Shown: one piece after another, positions 17,900 to 26,720 of the stretch
Numbering within the stretch: position 1 is the first letter of the stretch
How the letters are laid out: each line of letters starts with the position of its first letter
Assembly: GCA_035399845.1 (NCBI GenBank)
Contig: DAOPJV010000023.1
Span: 21,093-85,092 of the forward strand
Length of the DNA: 64,000 nucleotides
Source: ECT2AJA-110-A sp035399845
GTDB lineage: Bacteria > Planctomycetota > Phycisphaerae > UBA1845 > UTPLA1
Reading direction: 5' to 3'
Notes under the pieces: model-generated
The model's input: the letters and a program-made list of their open reading frames with translations, nothing else
Told to the model about the DNA's origin: nothing
The model's database searches: none
Translations under genes and position numbers: made by a program

Positions 17900-18169
17900 A
17901 TGTCGAGAAGTCTGAAAAAAGGACCGTTTGTTGACCCCCGCCTTTATGAGAAGGTCATGAAGGCGGAGGCGGCCGGAGCGCGTGCCCCGATCAAGACCTG
18001 GTCGCGTCGATGCACGATTCCGCCGGAGTTCGTCGGTAAGACGTTCGACGTCCACAACGGCAAGATCTTTCATAAAGTGTACGTGACTGAAGATATGGTC
18101 GGCCACAAGCTCGGCGAATTCAGTCCGACGAGAACCTTCCGAAGCCACACTGAGGCCAAGAAGAAGTAG
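17900..18169 (+). CDS. rpsS: 30S ribosomal protein S19
   Basis: 89 residues with the family start MSRSLKKGPFVDPRL and C-terminal GEFSPTRTFRSHT. S19 forms a complex with S13 in the 30S head and contacts the A-site tRNA. Length and motifs are ordinary. Confidence 0.98.
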   Translation: MSRSLKKGPFVDPRLYEKVMKAEAAGARAPIKTWSRRCTIPPEFVGKTFDVHNGKIFHKVYVTEDMVGHKLGEFSPTRTFRSHTEAKKK

Positions 18170-18202
18170 TTTTGCGGCGAGTGTCGCGGAGCGGATAGGG
18201 TT

Positions 18203-18553
18203 ATGGCGGATAAGGCTGCATTTACCAGTATTCATCGATATGCACGCATCAGCCCGCGTAAGGCGCGGCTGGTGACGCAGTTGATCGCCGACCGGCACGT
18301 CAACGAGGCCCTGGATCTTCTCAAGTTCACCCCGAAGCGTGCGGCGGTGATGGTGGACAAGGTGCTGCGGGCCGCCATGGCGGACGCGGACGAGCAGGAA
18401 GCGAATGTTCGCGAGCTGTTCGTTCACGAGGCGCGCGTGGATGAAGGCCCCACGATCAAGCGATTCCGTCCGAAGGATCGCGGTCGCGCCCATCCGATCA
18501 TGAAGCGAACGAGCCATATTGTCGTCACGGTGTGCGAAGGACCAAGGAAGTAA
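18203..18553 (+). CDS. rplV: 50S ribosomal protein L22
   Basis: 116 residues with ARISPRKARLVTQLI near the start and the tunnel-lining beta-hairpin region RFRPKDRGRAHPIMKRTSHI. L22 narrows the exit tunnel, where stalling peptides and macrolides act. Its stop lies 3 nt before the rpsC start, implying translational coupling. Confidence 0.98.
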   Translation: MADKAAFTSIHRYARISPRKARLVTQLIADRHVNEALDLLKFTPKRAAVMVDKVLRAAMADADEQEANVRELFVHEARVDEGPTIKRFRPKDRGRAHPIMKRTSHIVVTVCEGPRK

Positions 18554-18556
18554 CAC

Positions 18557-19249
18557 ATGGGACAGAAAGTCCATCCAACCGGATTTCGAATCGGCGTCAC
18601 GGAGCCCTGGCGATCGCGCTGGTACGCCCCCAAGGCCGCATTCTCCGAGTTCCTGATTGAGGATCAGAAGATCCGCGACCTGATCGACAAGCGTCTGAAT
18701 CGGACGCCTCCGTTCGCGGGTTGCAGCAAGATCGAGATTGAGCGAACCCGTGACGAGGTCAAGGTGTTCCTCTCGACGGCTCGCCCCGGCATGGTCATCG
18801 GCCCCAAGGGCGCCGAGGTCGACAAGCTCCGCGAGCTGGTCGAAGACCTGATCGATCGAAAAGTCAGCGTCAATATCCGGGAGATCAAGAACCCGGACAT
18901 GAACGCCCAGCTGATCGCCCTGGACATTGCCGCCCAGCTTCGACGCCGCGGCAGCTTCCGCCGGGCCGTCAAGATGAAGTGCGACGCGGCCATCGCCGCC
19001 GGCGCCCTGGGCATCAAGATCATCGCCAAGGGGCGGCTCGGTGGCGCCGAAATGTCGCGCACGGAGACGCAGAAGCGGGGTTCGATTCCGCTCCAGACGC
19101 TCCAGGCGCATGTGGATTACGGCTTCGCTGAGAGCTACACGACCTACGGCGCCATCGGCATCCGGGTCTGGCTCTACAAGGGCGAATACGGCAACGAAGT
19201 GGATGAAGCGGAACCGGTTCGACGCGGTGGTCGCCGGGCAAGGGCATAA
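18557..19249 (+). CDS. rpsC: 30S ribosomal protein S3
   Basis: 230 residues starting MGQKVHPTGFRIGVTEPW. The KH domain contains RPGMVIGPKGAEVDKLR, and the C-domain holds KGRLGGAEMSRTE and VRVWLYKGE-like sequence. S3 lines the mRNA entry tunnel with helicase activity. The C-terminus is short and basic (RRGGRRARA). Confidence 0.98.
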   Translation: MGQKVHPTGFRIGVTEPWRSRWYAPKAAFSEFLIEDQKIRDLIDKRLNRTPPFAGCSKIEIERTRDEVKVFLSTARPGMVIGPKGAEVDKLRELVEDLIDRKVSVNIREIKNPDMNAQLIALDIAAQLRRRGSFRRAVKMKCDAAIAAGALGIKIIAKGRLGGAEMSRTETQKRGSIPLQTLQAHVDYGFAESYTTYGAIGIRVWLYKGEYGNEVDEAEPVRRGGRRARA

Positions 19250-19267
19250 GCGAGGAGACTGTTCGTC

Positions 19268-19687
19268 ATGGCCATGCTTCCGGCCCGAGTCAAATATCGA
19301 AAGATGCATCGCGGTCATACGCGAGGCAACGCAACCCGCGGTAATCGCGTCGCTTATGGCGAATTCGGTCTGCAGGTGCTCGAGGGCGGCCGCATCACGG
19401 CCCGCCAGATCGAGGCCGGCCGAATGGCGGCGACGCACTACCTGGCTCGCCAGGGGCGCGTGTTCATCCGCATCTTTCCGCACAAGAGTATCACCGGCAA
19501 GCCGCTGGAAACGCGTATGGGTAAGGGCAAAGGTGAGGTTGACCACTGGGTCGCCCTCGTCAAGCCCGGAACGATTCTCTACGAAATCGGCGAGATTCCG
19601 GAAGACGTCGCCCGGGCGGCTTTGGCGCGTGTCGCGCACAAGATGCCTTATCGATGTCGATTCGTGAAGCGGCTTCCGAGTCTGTAA
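19268..19687 (+). CDS. rplP: 50S ribosomal protein L16
   Basis: 139 residues with MLPARVKYRKMHRG at the start and RIFPHKSITGKPLETRMGKGKG, the A-site-proximal loop that carries the hydroxylated Arg in some bacteria. Length is standard. The ATG follows GAGGAGACTG, a good ribosome site. Confidence 0.98.
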   Translation: MAMLPARVKYRKMHRGHTRGNATRGNRVAYGEFGLQVLEGGRITARQIEAGRMAATHYLARQGRVFIRIFPHKSITGKPLETRMGKGKGEVDHWVALVKPGTILYEIGEIPEDVARAALARVAHKMPYRCRFVKRLPSL

Positions 19688-19705
19688 GGATCAGGGAATA
19701 CTGCG

Positions 19706-19966
19706 ATGAAAATATCTGATCTGCGGGAACTCAAGACAGACGAGCTGCACACGGAGCTGGATCGACTCCGACGGCACTACTTCGATCTTCGAAGCCAGGC
19801 CGTCACGGAGAAGCTCGAGGATTCCTCCCAGCTGGGCAAGACCCGCCGCGACGTGGCTCGCGTGCTGACGGCGCTCAGTGAGCGGAACGAAGGAAACATC
19901 GAGCAGAAGCAGCACCACATGGAATCAATCGGCTCGACAAAGAAGAGCGGCAAGGCGAAAGCGTAA
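19706..19966 (+). CDS. rpmC: 50S ribosomal protein L29
   Basis: 86 residues, longer than the usual 60-70 because of a Gln/Lys/Ser-rich tail after about residue 66. The two-helix core is intact: LRELKTDELHTELDRLRRHYF and KTRRDVARVLTAL. L29 sits beside L23 at the tunnel exit. Confidence 0.96.
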   Translation: MKISDLRELKTDELHTELDRLRRHYFDLRSQAVTEKLEDSSQLGKTRRDVARVLTALSERNEGNIEQKQHHMESIGSTKKSGKAKA

Positions 19967-20003
19967 CGTCCCGGCGACGGGCCTAAGTGAGTGACGACAG
20001 GTT

Positions 20004-20303
20004 ATGAGCGATACGGCAACAACAGGAACCGCGACAGCCGCCAGGACCCGAACGATGCGCCGCAAGCGAATCGGTGTGGTCGAGACCAGCAAGCGCGACA
20101 AGACGATCAAGGTTCGCATCGATCGTCTGCTTCGGCACCCGAAGTACGGCAAGTACATGCAGCGACGTCTCGTCCTGCACGCGCACGATGAGAAGAACGA
20201 AGCGCAGGTCGGCGACGTCGTGGAAATTTCCGAGTGCCGGCCGATCAGCAAGACCAAGTCGTGGCGACTGCTGCGGATCATTCGCCGAACGGGGCAGGTA
20301 TAA
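20004..20303 (+). CDS. rpsQ: 30S ribosomal protein S17
   Basis: 99 residues; the OB-fold core starts at RKRIGVVETSKRDKTIKV, after an unusual Thr/Ala-rich extension of about 18 residues. An in-frame ATG within the extension (MRRKRIGVV) could be the true start, but the upstream ATG is kept because no better ribosome site is seen there. S17 is a primary 16S rRNA binder. Confidence 0.95.
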   Translation: MSDTATTGTATAARTRTMRRKRIGVVETSKRDKTIKVRIDRLLRHPKYGKYMQRRLVLHAHDEKNEAQVGDVVEISECRPISKTKSWRLLRIIRRTGQV

Positions 20304-20318
20304 CGGAGCGGTTGGGCG

Positions 20319-20732
20319 ATGGTTCAACAAGAGAGCGTACTGGACATCACGGACAATACCGGCGCGAAGAAGGCGCTCGTGATCCGCGTATTGGGCGGAT
20401 CGACGGGCCGAAAGCGCTTCACGCGGCGAACGGCCTCGGTGGGCGACATCGTCGTCTGCGCCGTCAAGAAGGCGCTGCCGAACAGCGACTACTACGTCGG
20501 CAACAACCGCAAAGAGCGGTCGACCCGACGAAAGGTCAAGGCGGTCATCGTGCGCACCAAGTCGCCGGTCCGCCGGCCGGACGGCAGCTATGTTCGATTC
20601 GATTCGAACGCGGCTGTCATCATTGATGACGACAAGAACCCGCGCGGCACCCGAATCTTCGGCGCCGTGGCCCGCGAACTTCGCGACAAGGGTTACATGA
20701 AGATCGTGTCGCTGGCGAGCGAGGTGGTTTGA
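20319..20732 (+). CDS. rplN: 50S ribosomal protein L14 with two insertions
   Basis: 137 residues against the almost invariant 122 of bacterial L14. The core is clear (LDITDNTGAKKALVIRVLGG, VRRPDGSYVRFDSNAAVI, GTRIFGAVARELRDKGYMKI). Extra residues lie in two places: a Thr/Arg-rich stretch near 28-39 (TGRKRFTRRTAS) and a longer loop near 56-70 (NSDYYVGNNRKERST). L14 touches the 30S subunit in bridge B8 and binds the silencing factor RsfS, so the loops may alter that surface (inference). Confidence 0.97.
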   Translation: MVQQESVLDITDNTGAKKALVIRVLGGSTGRKRFTRRTASVGDIVVCAVKKALPNSDYYVGNNRKERSTRRKVKAVIVRTKSPVRRPDGSYVRFDSNAAVIIDDDKNPRGTRIFGAVARELRDKGYMKIVSLASEVV

Positions 20733-20735
20733 GTC

Positions 20736-21089
20736 ATGGCGGCAAAAGTACGAAAAGGCGATCGGGTTGAGGTCATCAGCGGCGAGCATCGCGGCCAGCA
20801 GGGCAAGGTCCTGCGCGTCGAGCCGACGAAGGATCGCGTCTATATCGAGGGCGTGAATCTCGTCCATCGCCACATGCGGCCCAGCCGGAAGAATCCGCAG
20901 GGCGGGCGTATCCAGAAGGAAGCCCCGATTCATATCTCGAATGTCCTGCCGGTCGATCCCAAGACGGGACGCGGATCGCGGGTCCGGTTCGAGACGGAAA
21001 AGGACGCCAGAGGTCGCGTGACGTCAAAGCGACGCGTGACGGTCGGCGGCACAGTGCTGGACGAGGCGAAGGCTTCGGCCGCGAGCTAG
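20736..21089 (+). CDS. rplX: 50S ribosomal protein L24
   Basis: 117 residues with the KOW motif region KGDRVEVISGEHRGQQGKVL and NLVHRHMRPSRKNPQGGR. L24 initiates 50S assembly. It starts 3 nt after the rplN stop; a 104-bp gap follows before rplE, holding no gene. Confidence 0.97.
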   Translation: MAAKVRKGDRVEVISGEHRGQQGKVLRVEPTKDRVYIEGVNLVHRHMRPSRKNPQGGRIQKEAPIHISNVLPVDPKTGRGSRVRFETEKDARGRVTSKRRVTVGGTVLDEAKASAAS

Positions 21090-21193
21090 AACGCGAAGAA
21101 ACTGGGATTCGGGTCGGCGTGAGCCGCCCGTCAGATCAAGTCCCGACGGCGTGAGTTAAGCAGGCCGTCAGGAATAACGTCGGTGTCGAGACC

Positions 21194-21754
21194 ATGGCGC
21201 GACTGCAAGAAAAATATAAGAGCGAAATCGCCCCGGCCCTGAAAGAGGCGCTGGGCATCAAGAATCCGATGGCGATTCCCAAGGTCGAGAAGATCGTGAT
21301 CTCGATGGGCATCGGCTCGGCGATTCAGGAAAAGACCCGCATCGCGGCGGCTCAGAAGGAGCTCGCCATGATCGCCGGCCAGAAGCCGGTCGTGTGCAAG
21401 GCCCGCAAGAGCGTGTCGAACTTCAAGCTCCGCGAAGGGTATGACATCGGACTGAAGGTGACGCTCCGCGGGAAGCGAATGTACGAGTTCCTGGATCGAC
21501 TGATCGCCGTCGCGATTCCCCGTGTTCGCGACTTCCGCGGTCTGAACCCGAACAGCTTCGACGGCCGCGGCAACTACAGCATGGGCGTCACGGAGCAGAC
21601 GATCTTCCCGGAAGTGGATCCGGACAAGGTCACGTTCCAGCAGGGAATGAATATCACGTTCGCCACGTCGGCGCGAAACGATCGCGAGGCGCGGGAACTG
21701 TTGCAGAGACTGGGTCTTCCGTTCCGCAAGACGGGCTCGGACAAGGCCGCCTGA
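21194..21754 (+). CDS. rplE: 50S ribosomal protein L5
   Basis: 186 residues with NPMAIPKVEKIVISMGIG and GYDIGLKVTLRGKRMYEFLDRL, and the C-terminal FGITEQ-like block here YSMGVTEQTIFPEV. L5 carries 5S rRNA and contacts P-site tRNA. Ordinary length. Confidence 0.98.
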   Translation: MARLQEKYKSEIAPALKEALGIKNPMAIPKVEKIVISMGIGSAIQEKTRIAAAQKELAMIAGQKPVVCKARKSVSNFKLREGYDIGLKVTLRGKRMYEFLDRLIAVAIPRVRDFRGLNPNSFDGRGNYSMGVTEQTIFPEVDPDKVTFQQGMNITFATSARNDREARELLQRLGLPFRKTGSDKAA

Positions 21755-21798
21755 TACTGAGGTAATCGCCGGATGGACCGGCGGAAGCGAGACGCCCT

Positions 21799-21984
21799 AT
21801 GGCCAAGACGTCGTTGATCGTCAAAGCGTTGCGAAAGCCGAAATTCAAGGTACGCGCCTACACGCGCTGCCAGGTGTGCGGTCGTCCCCGAGCGGTCTAT
21901 CGCAAGTTCATGTTGTGTCGGATCTGTTTCCGCAATCTGGCGCACGAAGGAAAGATTCCGGGCGTGCGCAAGGCGAGTTGGTAG
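21799..21984 (+). CDS. rpsN: 30S ribosomal protein S14, zinc-binding type Z
   Basis: 61 residues of the short zinc form: Cys-24, 27, 40 and 43 (CQVC, CRIC) give a complete C+ motif. It completes the 30S head late in assembly. The start MAKTSLIVKALRKPKFKVRA is typical. Confidence 0.97.
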   Translation: MAKTSLIVKALRKPKFKVRAYTRCQVCGRPRAVYRKFMLCRICFRNLAHEGKIPGVRKASW

Positions 21985-22022
21985 GACGACGACGAGGCGA
22001 TACCGCCGAAGGATAATGATCG

Positions 22023-22418
22023 ATGTGGAGTGATCCTGTCGCTGACATGCTGACGCGAATCCGAAACTCGGCCCGGAACAAGGCCAAGCACGTGATGATT
22101 CCGCGCAGCAACGTGAAGTGTGCGATCTGCCAGGTGCTCAAGGACGAGGGATTCATCGAAGGGTTCGATGAGATCGACGACGGCGTCCAGGGCAAGATCC
22201 GAGTGACGCTGAAGTATGGTCCGCGTGGCGAAATCGTGCTGAACCAGCTGAAGCGCGAGAGCAAGGGCGGCCGACGCCTCTTCGTCGGGGTCGAGGAGAT
22301 CCCGAAGGTGCTCAACGGCCTGGGCATCGCGATCCTGTCGACCAGCCGGGGCGTGATGAGCGATCGAAAGTGCCGCGAGCAGCGCGTCGGCGGTGAACTG
22401 TTGTGCACGGTGTATTAA
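22023..22418 (+). CDS. rpsH: 30S ribosomal protein S8
   Basis: 131 residues: DPVADMLTRIRNS at the start and the conserved C-terminus LSTSRGVMSDRKCREQRVGGE. S8 is a primary 16S binder and, in E. coli, the spc operon autorepressor. Ordinary length. Confidence 0.98.
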   Translation: MWSDPVADMLTRIRNSARNKAKHVMIPRSNVKCAICQVLKDEGFIEGFDEIDDGVQGKIRVTLKYGPRGEIVLNQLKRESKGGRRLFVGVEEIPKVLNGLGIAILSTSRGVMSDRKCREQRVGGELLCTVY

Positions 22419-22462
22419 GCGAGGCGCCCGTTCGCATCGCGTAAGACGAAAGCGGAAGACTG

Positions 22463-23035
22463 ATGTCCCGTATCGGCAAAAAACCATTGGCAATTCCCTC
22501 CGGCGTCAAGATCGACGTCAAGGATCGCGTGATTTCCGTCAGCGGTCCGAAGGGGAACCTGAACTTCTCCCATCCCGAAGGCGTGTCGGTCGCGATCGAC
22601 GGCGCCGAGCTTCGTGTCGAGCGGGCCAGTGACGTTCGCGAGCATCGCGCGTTTCACGGCCTGACGCGGGCCCTGGTCAGTAACATGATCGTCGGCGTCA
22701 CGCAGGGATACACGCAGAAGATGGAAGTGTACGGCACGGGCTACGGATGCACGGTGTCCGGCAATTCCCTGGACCTGACCGTCGGCTACTCCCATCAGGT
22801 GAAGCTGCCGATTCCGCAGGGCATCAAGGTCACGGTCGATGTGGCCCAGGCGAAGGGTGACGAAACCCCCGCGAGGCTCACGATCGAAGGCATCGACAAG
22901 CAACTGGTCGGGCAGTTCGCCCGGAACGTAAAGGACGCGCGAAAGCCGGAACCCTACAAGGGCAAGGGCGTTCGATATGAAGGCGAGCAGATTCGTCGCA
23001 AGGCGGGCAAGGCGTTTGCCGGCGCCGGCGGTTAA
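22463..23035 (+). CDS. rplF: 50S ribosomal protein L6
   Basis: 190 residues starting MSRIGKKPLAIPSGVKI. Two tandem L6 folds; the C-terminal signature PEPYKGKGVRYEGE is intact. It lies near the GTPase centre, where EF-G and EF-Tu act. Confidence 0.98.
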   Translation: MSRIGKKPLAIPSGVKIDVKDRVISVSGPKGNLNFSHPEGVSVAIDGAELRVERASDVREHRAFHGLTRALVSNMIVGVTQGYTQKMEVYGTGYGCTVSGNSLDLTVGYSHQVKLPIPQGIKVTVDVAQAKGDETPARLTIEGIDKQLVGQFARNVKDARKPEPYKGKGVRYEGEQIRRKAGKAFAGAGG

Positions 23036-23061
23036 TCGGGCTGCATAAGGCGAAAGTAACG

Positions 23062-23424
23062 ATGAAGGCACAGAAGCGAACAGCATTGCGGCAACTGCGT
23101 CGGAAGCGACGTGTGCGACGCCGAATCTTCGGGACGCCCGATCGGCCTCGGCTGAGTGTGTCGCGCAGCAACAAGCACATCAGCGTGCAGCTGATCGACG
23201 ACCTCAGCGGCAGGACGCTTTGCAGCGCGGGCTCGATGTCGAAAGAGTCGAAGGGACAGAACGGCGGCAACTGCGCCGCGGCCAAGGTGGTTGGCCAGGC
23301 CATTGCCGAGAAGGCCCGGATGCAGAACATTCGGCAGATCGCCTTCGATCGCAACGGTTACAAGTATCACGGTCGCGTCAAGGCGCTGGCCGATGCGGCC
23401 CGCGAGGCGGGGTTGGAGTTTTAA
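23062..23424 (+). CDS. rplR: 50S ribosomal protein L18
   Basis: 120 residues, a standard 5S rRNA-binding L18: RRIFGTPDRPRLSVSRSNKHI and the C-terminal YHGRVKALADAAREAGLEF. It starts 26 nt after rplF. Confidence 0.98.
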   Translation: MKAQKRTALRQLRRKRRVRRRIFGTPDRPRLSVSRSNKHISVQLIDDLSGRTLCSAGSMSKESKGQNGGNCAAAKVVGQAIAEKARMQNIRQIAFDRNGYKYHGRVKALADAAREAGLEF

Positions 23425-23467
23425 GTCGCCGTTCGCGGGATGGCGATCCAGCAGGAACTGAAAACGA

Positions 23468-23989
23468 ATGCAAACAGCAGCCCCGGATAAGCAGGCAATG
23501 AATCAGGAGGAGCGACAGCCGTACGACGACAACGTCGTCAAGGTCTATCGCTGCTCGAAGGTCGTCAAAGGCGGACGCCGATTCAGCTTCGCGGCGCTCG
23601 TCGTCGTCGGCGACAAGAACGGTCGCGTCGGCGTCGGTTACGGCAAGGCCAATGAAGTGCCGAACGCCGTTGAGAAGGGCCGCAAGCGGGCCATGCGGGA
23701 CATGATGCCCGTCTCCCTGACCGGCGGAACGATTCCGCACGAAGTCACGGGTCGTTTCGGCTCCAGTCGCGTGAAGATCCTTCCGGCCCAGTCCGGAACA
23801 GGCGTCATCGCCGGCCAGAGCGTTCGCGCCGTGCTTGAACTCGCCGGTGTGCATGACTGTCTGACAAAAGTGTACGGCTCCACGAGCCCCAAGAACCTGT
23901 GCAAGGCGACGCTGAACGCGCTGCTGCTGCTGCGGGACCGCGAGACGGTCGCCCGGCTTCGCGGTGTCGAGATGCCGGTCCATCACTAA
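23468..23989 (+). CDS. rpsE: 30S ribosomal protein S5
   Basis: 173 residues with the double-stranded RNA-binding region FSFAALVVVGDKNGRVGVGYGK-like sequence and the C-terminal GSSRVKILPAQSGTGVIAG. Two possible starts are 30 nt apart (23468 and 23498); the first is kept for its CAGGAA ribosome site. S5 secures decoding accuracy. The gene that usually follows, rpmD (L30), is missing. Confidence 0.97.
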   Translation: MQTAAPDKQAMNQEERQPYDDNVVKVYRCSKVVKGGRRFSFAALVVVGDKNGRVGVGYGKANEVPNAVEKGRKRAMRDMMPVSLTGGTIPHEVTGRFGSSRVKILPAQSGTGVIAGQSVRAVLELAGVHDCLTKVYGSTSPKNLCKATLNALLLLRDRETVARLRGVEMPVHH

Positions 23990-24007
23990 AGAAGAAGTAG
24001 CTCGAAG

Positions 24008-24610
24008 ATGAATATCACCGAAATTACGAAAAAAGCCGGCGCGAGACCGAAGCGCAAGCGAGTCGGCCGCGGTGAAAGCAGCGGCTGGGGCAAGACGTCG
24101 GGACGCGGCCACAAGGGACAGGGACAGCGATCGGGCTACCGGGCGATGACGCTCGGCGAAGGCGCGAACTTCCCGTTCTTCCGCCGAATTCCGAAGTACG
24201 GATTCAGCAACAAGGTGTTCCGAACGGAATACCAGATCGTGAATCTGTCGGAACTGACGGAGCGATTCGAGAAGGGCGCCCACGTGACGCCCGCCGAGCT
24301 TCAGACCAAGGGTCTGATTCGCGACAAGAACGACCTGGTCAAGGTTCTGGGCGACGGCGAGTTGTCCGGCGCCATGACCATCGAGGCGCATCGCTTCTCG
24401 GCGTCCGCCGAGAAGAAGATCCAGGCCGCCGGCGGAACGGCGAAGTGGCTCGCCGATCGCCCGAAGAAGAAGTTCGTGGCGAAGCCGAAGTGGCAGGTTG
24501 AGGCGGAGGCCAAGGCCGCCGGCAAGGACGCGCCGAAGGGTGGTTCAAAGAAGGCCGCCAGGAAGGCTGACGAAGGCGACGAGGCGAAGGACGCCCCGGC
24601 GGACGAGTGA
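24008..24610 (+). CDS. rplO: 50S ribosomal protein L15 with long basic tail
   Basis: 200 residues against the usual 145-150. The core has RKRVGRGESSGWGKTSGRGHKG and RRIPKYGFSN; after about residue 150 an additional tail rich in Lys, Ala and Asp/Glu (PKKKFVAKPKWQVEAEAK and beyond) is present. It lies directly after rpsE, 18 nt apart, with no rpmD between them. Confidence 0.96.
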   Translation: MNITEITKKAGARPKRKRVGRGESSGWGKTSGRGHKGQGQRSGYRAMTLGEGANFPFFRRIPKYGFSNKVFRTEYQIVNLSELTERFEKGAHVTPAELQTKGLIRDKNDLVKVLGDGELSGAMTIEAHRFSASAEKKIQAAGGTAKWLADRPKKKFVAKPKWQVEAEAKAAGKDAPKGGSKKAARKADEGDEAKDAPADE

Positions 24611-24678
24611 TCTCGATCGCGAACTCGCCGATGGATTGATGCGACGAACGGGCCGCTCGCGACAAGGAACACTGGCCG

Positions 24679-26079
24679 ATGCTCTCAGCATTCTTGAACA
24701 TCTTCAAAGTCCCTGACCTTCGCAACAAGGTCTATTTCACACTGGGCCTGCTCGCCGTCTATCGGATCGGATTTTACGTGCCGATTCCCGGCATCGATCA
24801 GACGTCGCTCGAGCAGCACTTTCAGAAAATGAGCCAGGGCGGCGCCGGCAGCGGTCTCGCCCAGCTGACTGAATACTTCCAGATGTTTACGGGTGGAAAT
24901 CTGCAGCAGAGCACGATTTTCGGCCTGGGCATCATGCCGTACATCTCGGCGTCCATTATCTTCCAGCTCCTCGGCACGGTCATTCCGTCGCTCGAAAAGT
25001 TGAAGCAGGAAGGTGAGATCGGTCGCCGCAAGATTCAGGAATACACGCGGTACTCGACCGTCGTGATCTGCATTGTTCAGGCCTTCTTCTGGCTGAAGTA
25101 CATCACGGCCCAGCAGCTCGTGTATCCGGAATTCGCCGATTTCAGCGGCAGTTTCGTCGGAACGACGATGTTCTGGGTGATCGGCGTCGTGGGCATGACC
25201 GCCGGAACCATGTTCCTGATGTGGCTGGGCGAGCAGATCGACGAGTACGGTATCGGTAACGGTGTCAGCCTCATCATCATGGCGGGTATCGTGGCTCGAA
25301 TGCCGCAGGCCGTCGTGTACGTGATTCAGAACGCTTCGCTGGATGTCAGCGCCGAGGGCAAGATGGGCCCGGCCAAGATCCTGTTCATCCTGATCGCGTT
25401 CGTCGCCGTCGTCGCGGGATCGATCCTGATCACGCAGGGTCAGCGGCGGATTCCGATTCAGCAGGCCAAGCAGATGCGTGGTCGACGGATGTTCGGCGGC
25501 GCCCGCAACTACCTGCCGCTCCGCGTCAATCACGGCGGCGTCATGCCGATCATCTTCGCGAGCAGTCTGCTGATCTTCCCGAGCCTGTTCTTCGGCTGGC
25601 TGTCGAACGTATTCCCCGGCAGCAGCTTCTGGGCGACGATGGCGGAGGAGTTCCGCAGCGGCAACGGCTTCCTGTACGTCGTGACCTATATCGCGATGGT
25701 CTATTTCTTTGCCTACTTCTGGACGACGGTTCAGTTCCAGCCCAAGGAAATGGCCAATCAGCTGCGTGACAACGGCAGCTTCATTCCGGGGCTGCGGCCC
25801 GGCAAGCGAACGGCGGATTACCTTGAGAAGGTGATGACCCGGATCACGTATGTCGGCGCCGGCTTCCTGGCGTTCATCGCGATTGTCCCGCAGGTGATCG
25901 CCGCAACGCTCGAAATTCCGATCTTCGTCTCGTCGTTCCTGGGCGGGACAGGTCTGCTGATTGTTGTCAGTGTGGGTCTCGACTTGGTGCAGCGCATCGA
26001 ATCGAACCTGATCATGCGAAATTATGGCGGTTTCCTCGGCCCCGAAGGTGGCGGTCGAATCAAGGGAGCCTACATGTGA
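24679..26079 (+). CDS. secY: Preprotein translocase subunit SecY
   Basis: 466 residues, ten membrane helices. The channel of the Sec translocon works with SecE, SecG and SecA to export unfolded proteins. The start FKVPDLRNKVYFTLGLLAVYR and the plug/helix 2 region with GIMPYISASIIFQLL are conserved, as is the cytoplasmic loop GQRRIPIQQAKQ. The last codons overlap the GTG start of adk by 4 nt (GTGA), so the two are translationally coupled. Confidence 0.98.
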   Translation: MLSAFLNIFKVPDLRNKVYFTLGLLAVYRIGFYVPIPGIDQTSLEQHFQKMSQGGAGSGLAQLTEYFQMFTGGNLQQSTIFGLGIMPYISASIIFQLLGTVIPSLEKLKQEGEIGRRKIQEYTRYSTVVICIVQAFFWLKYITAQQLVYPEFADFSGSFVGTTMFWVIGVVGMTAGTMFLMWLGEQIDEYGIGNGVSLIIMAGIVARMPQAVVYVIQNASLDVSAEGKMGPAKILFILIAFVAVVAGSILITQGQRRIPIQQAKQMRGRRMFGGARNYLPLRVNHGGVMPIIFASSLLIFPSLFFGWLSNVFPGSSFWATMAEEFRSGNGFLYVVTYIAMVYFFAYFWTTVQFQPKEMANQLRDNGSFIPGLRPGKRTADYLEKVMTRITYVGAGFLAFIAIVPQVIAATLEIPIFVSSFLGGTGLLIVVSVGLDLVQRIESNLIMRNYGGFLGPEGGGRIKGAYM

Positions 26080-26720
26080 ATCTGATCCTCCTCGGTCCAC
26101 CGGGCGCCGGCAAAGGGACGCAGGCCGTCCTGATTGCCGAGGCATTTGGACTTCTGCACCTCTCCAGCGGCGATATTCTGAGGGCGGAGCGGAAGGAAAA
26201 AACCGAGCTCGGGCTGAAGGCCCAGGCGTACATGGATCGGGGGGACTTGGTCCCCGACGACGTGATCCTGACCATGATGGTCGAGCATATCGCCGGCGCC
26301 AGGGATCGAAAGGGCTTCCTCCTGGATGGATTTCCGAGGACGCTGGCCCAGGCCCAGGGGCTCAAAACCCGGCTGGAAGAGGCGGAAACGCGGCTCGACC
26401 ACGTGATCAGCCTCGAGGTGGATGACGCGGAGCTCGTGACCCGCTTGACAGGTAGGCTATACTGTCCCGATTGTGGGCGGACCTATCATGAGAAGTTCAG
26501 TCCGCCACAGACAGCGGGCGCGTGTGACGTAAACGGCGAGAAGCTGCTTCGCCGGAAGGATGATACGCCGGAGGTGGTTCGGCAGAGACTCGAGACATAC
26601 CATCGCGAGACCAAGCCGCTGATCGCCTACTACGGCGCCCAGGGGCTTTTGCGCTCTGTTTCGGGTGTCGGCGAAATCGACGACGTTGCGTCGCGGATCA
26701 AAGAGGCGTGTAAGGCATGA
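26076..26720 (+). CDS. adk: Adenylate kinase
   Basis: 214 residues catalysing ATP + AMP = 2 ADP. The P-loop GPPGAGKGT is at 7-15, the AMP site near SSGDILRAE and DGFPRTLAQAQGL, and the LID at about 125-165. The LID is of the zinc type with Cys-130, Cys-133 and Cys-150, but the fourth ligand position is Asn-153 (CDVNGE) where zinc adenylate kinases have Cys or Asp. It starts with GTG inside the secY stop and ends in an ATGA overlap with map. Confidence 0.96.
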   Translation: MNLILLGPPGAGKGTQAVLIAEAFGLLHLSSGDILRAERKEKTELGLKAQAYMDRGDLVPDDVILTMMVEHIAGARDRKGFLLDGFPRTLAQAQGLKTRLEEAETRLDHVISLEVDDAELVTRLTGRLYCPDCGRTYHEKFSPPQTAGACDVNGEKLLRRKDDTPEVVRQRLETYHRETKPLIAYYGAQGLLRSVSGVGEIDDVASRIKEACKA

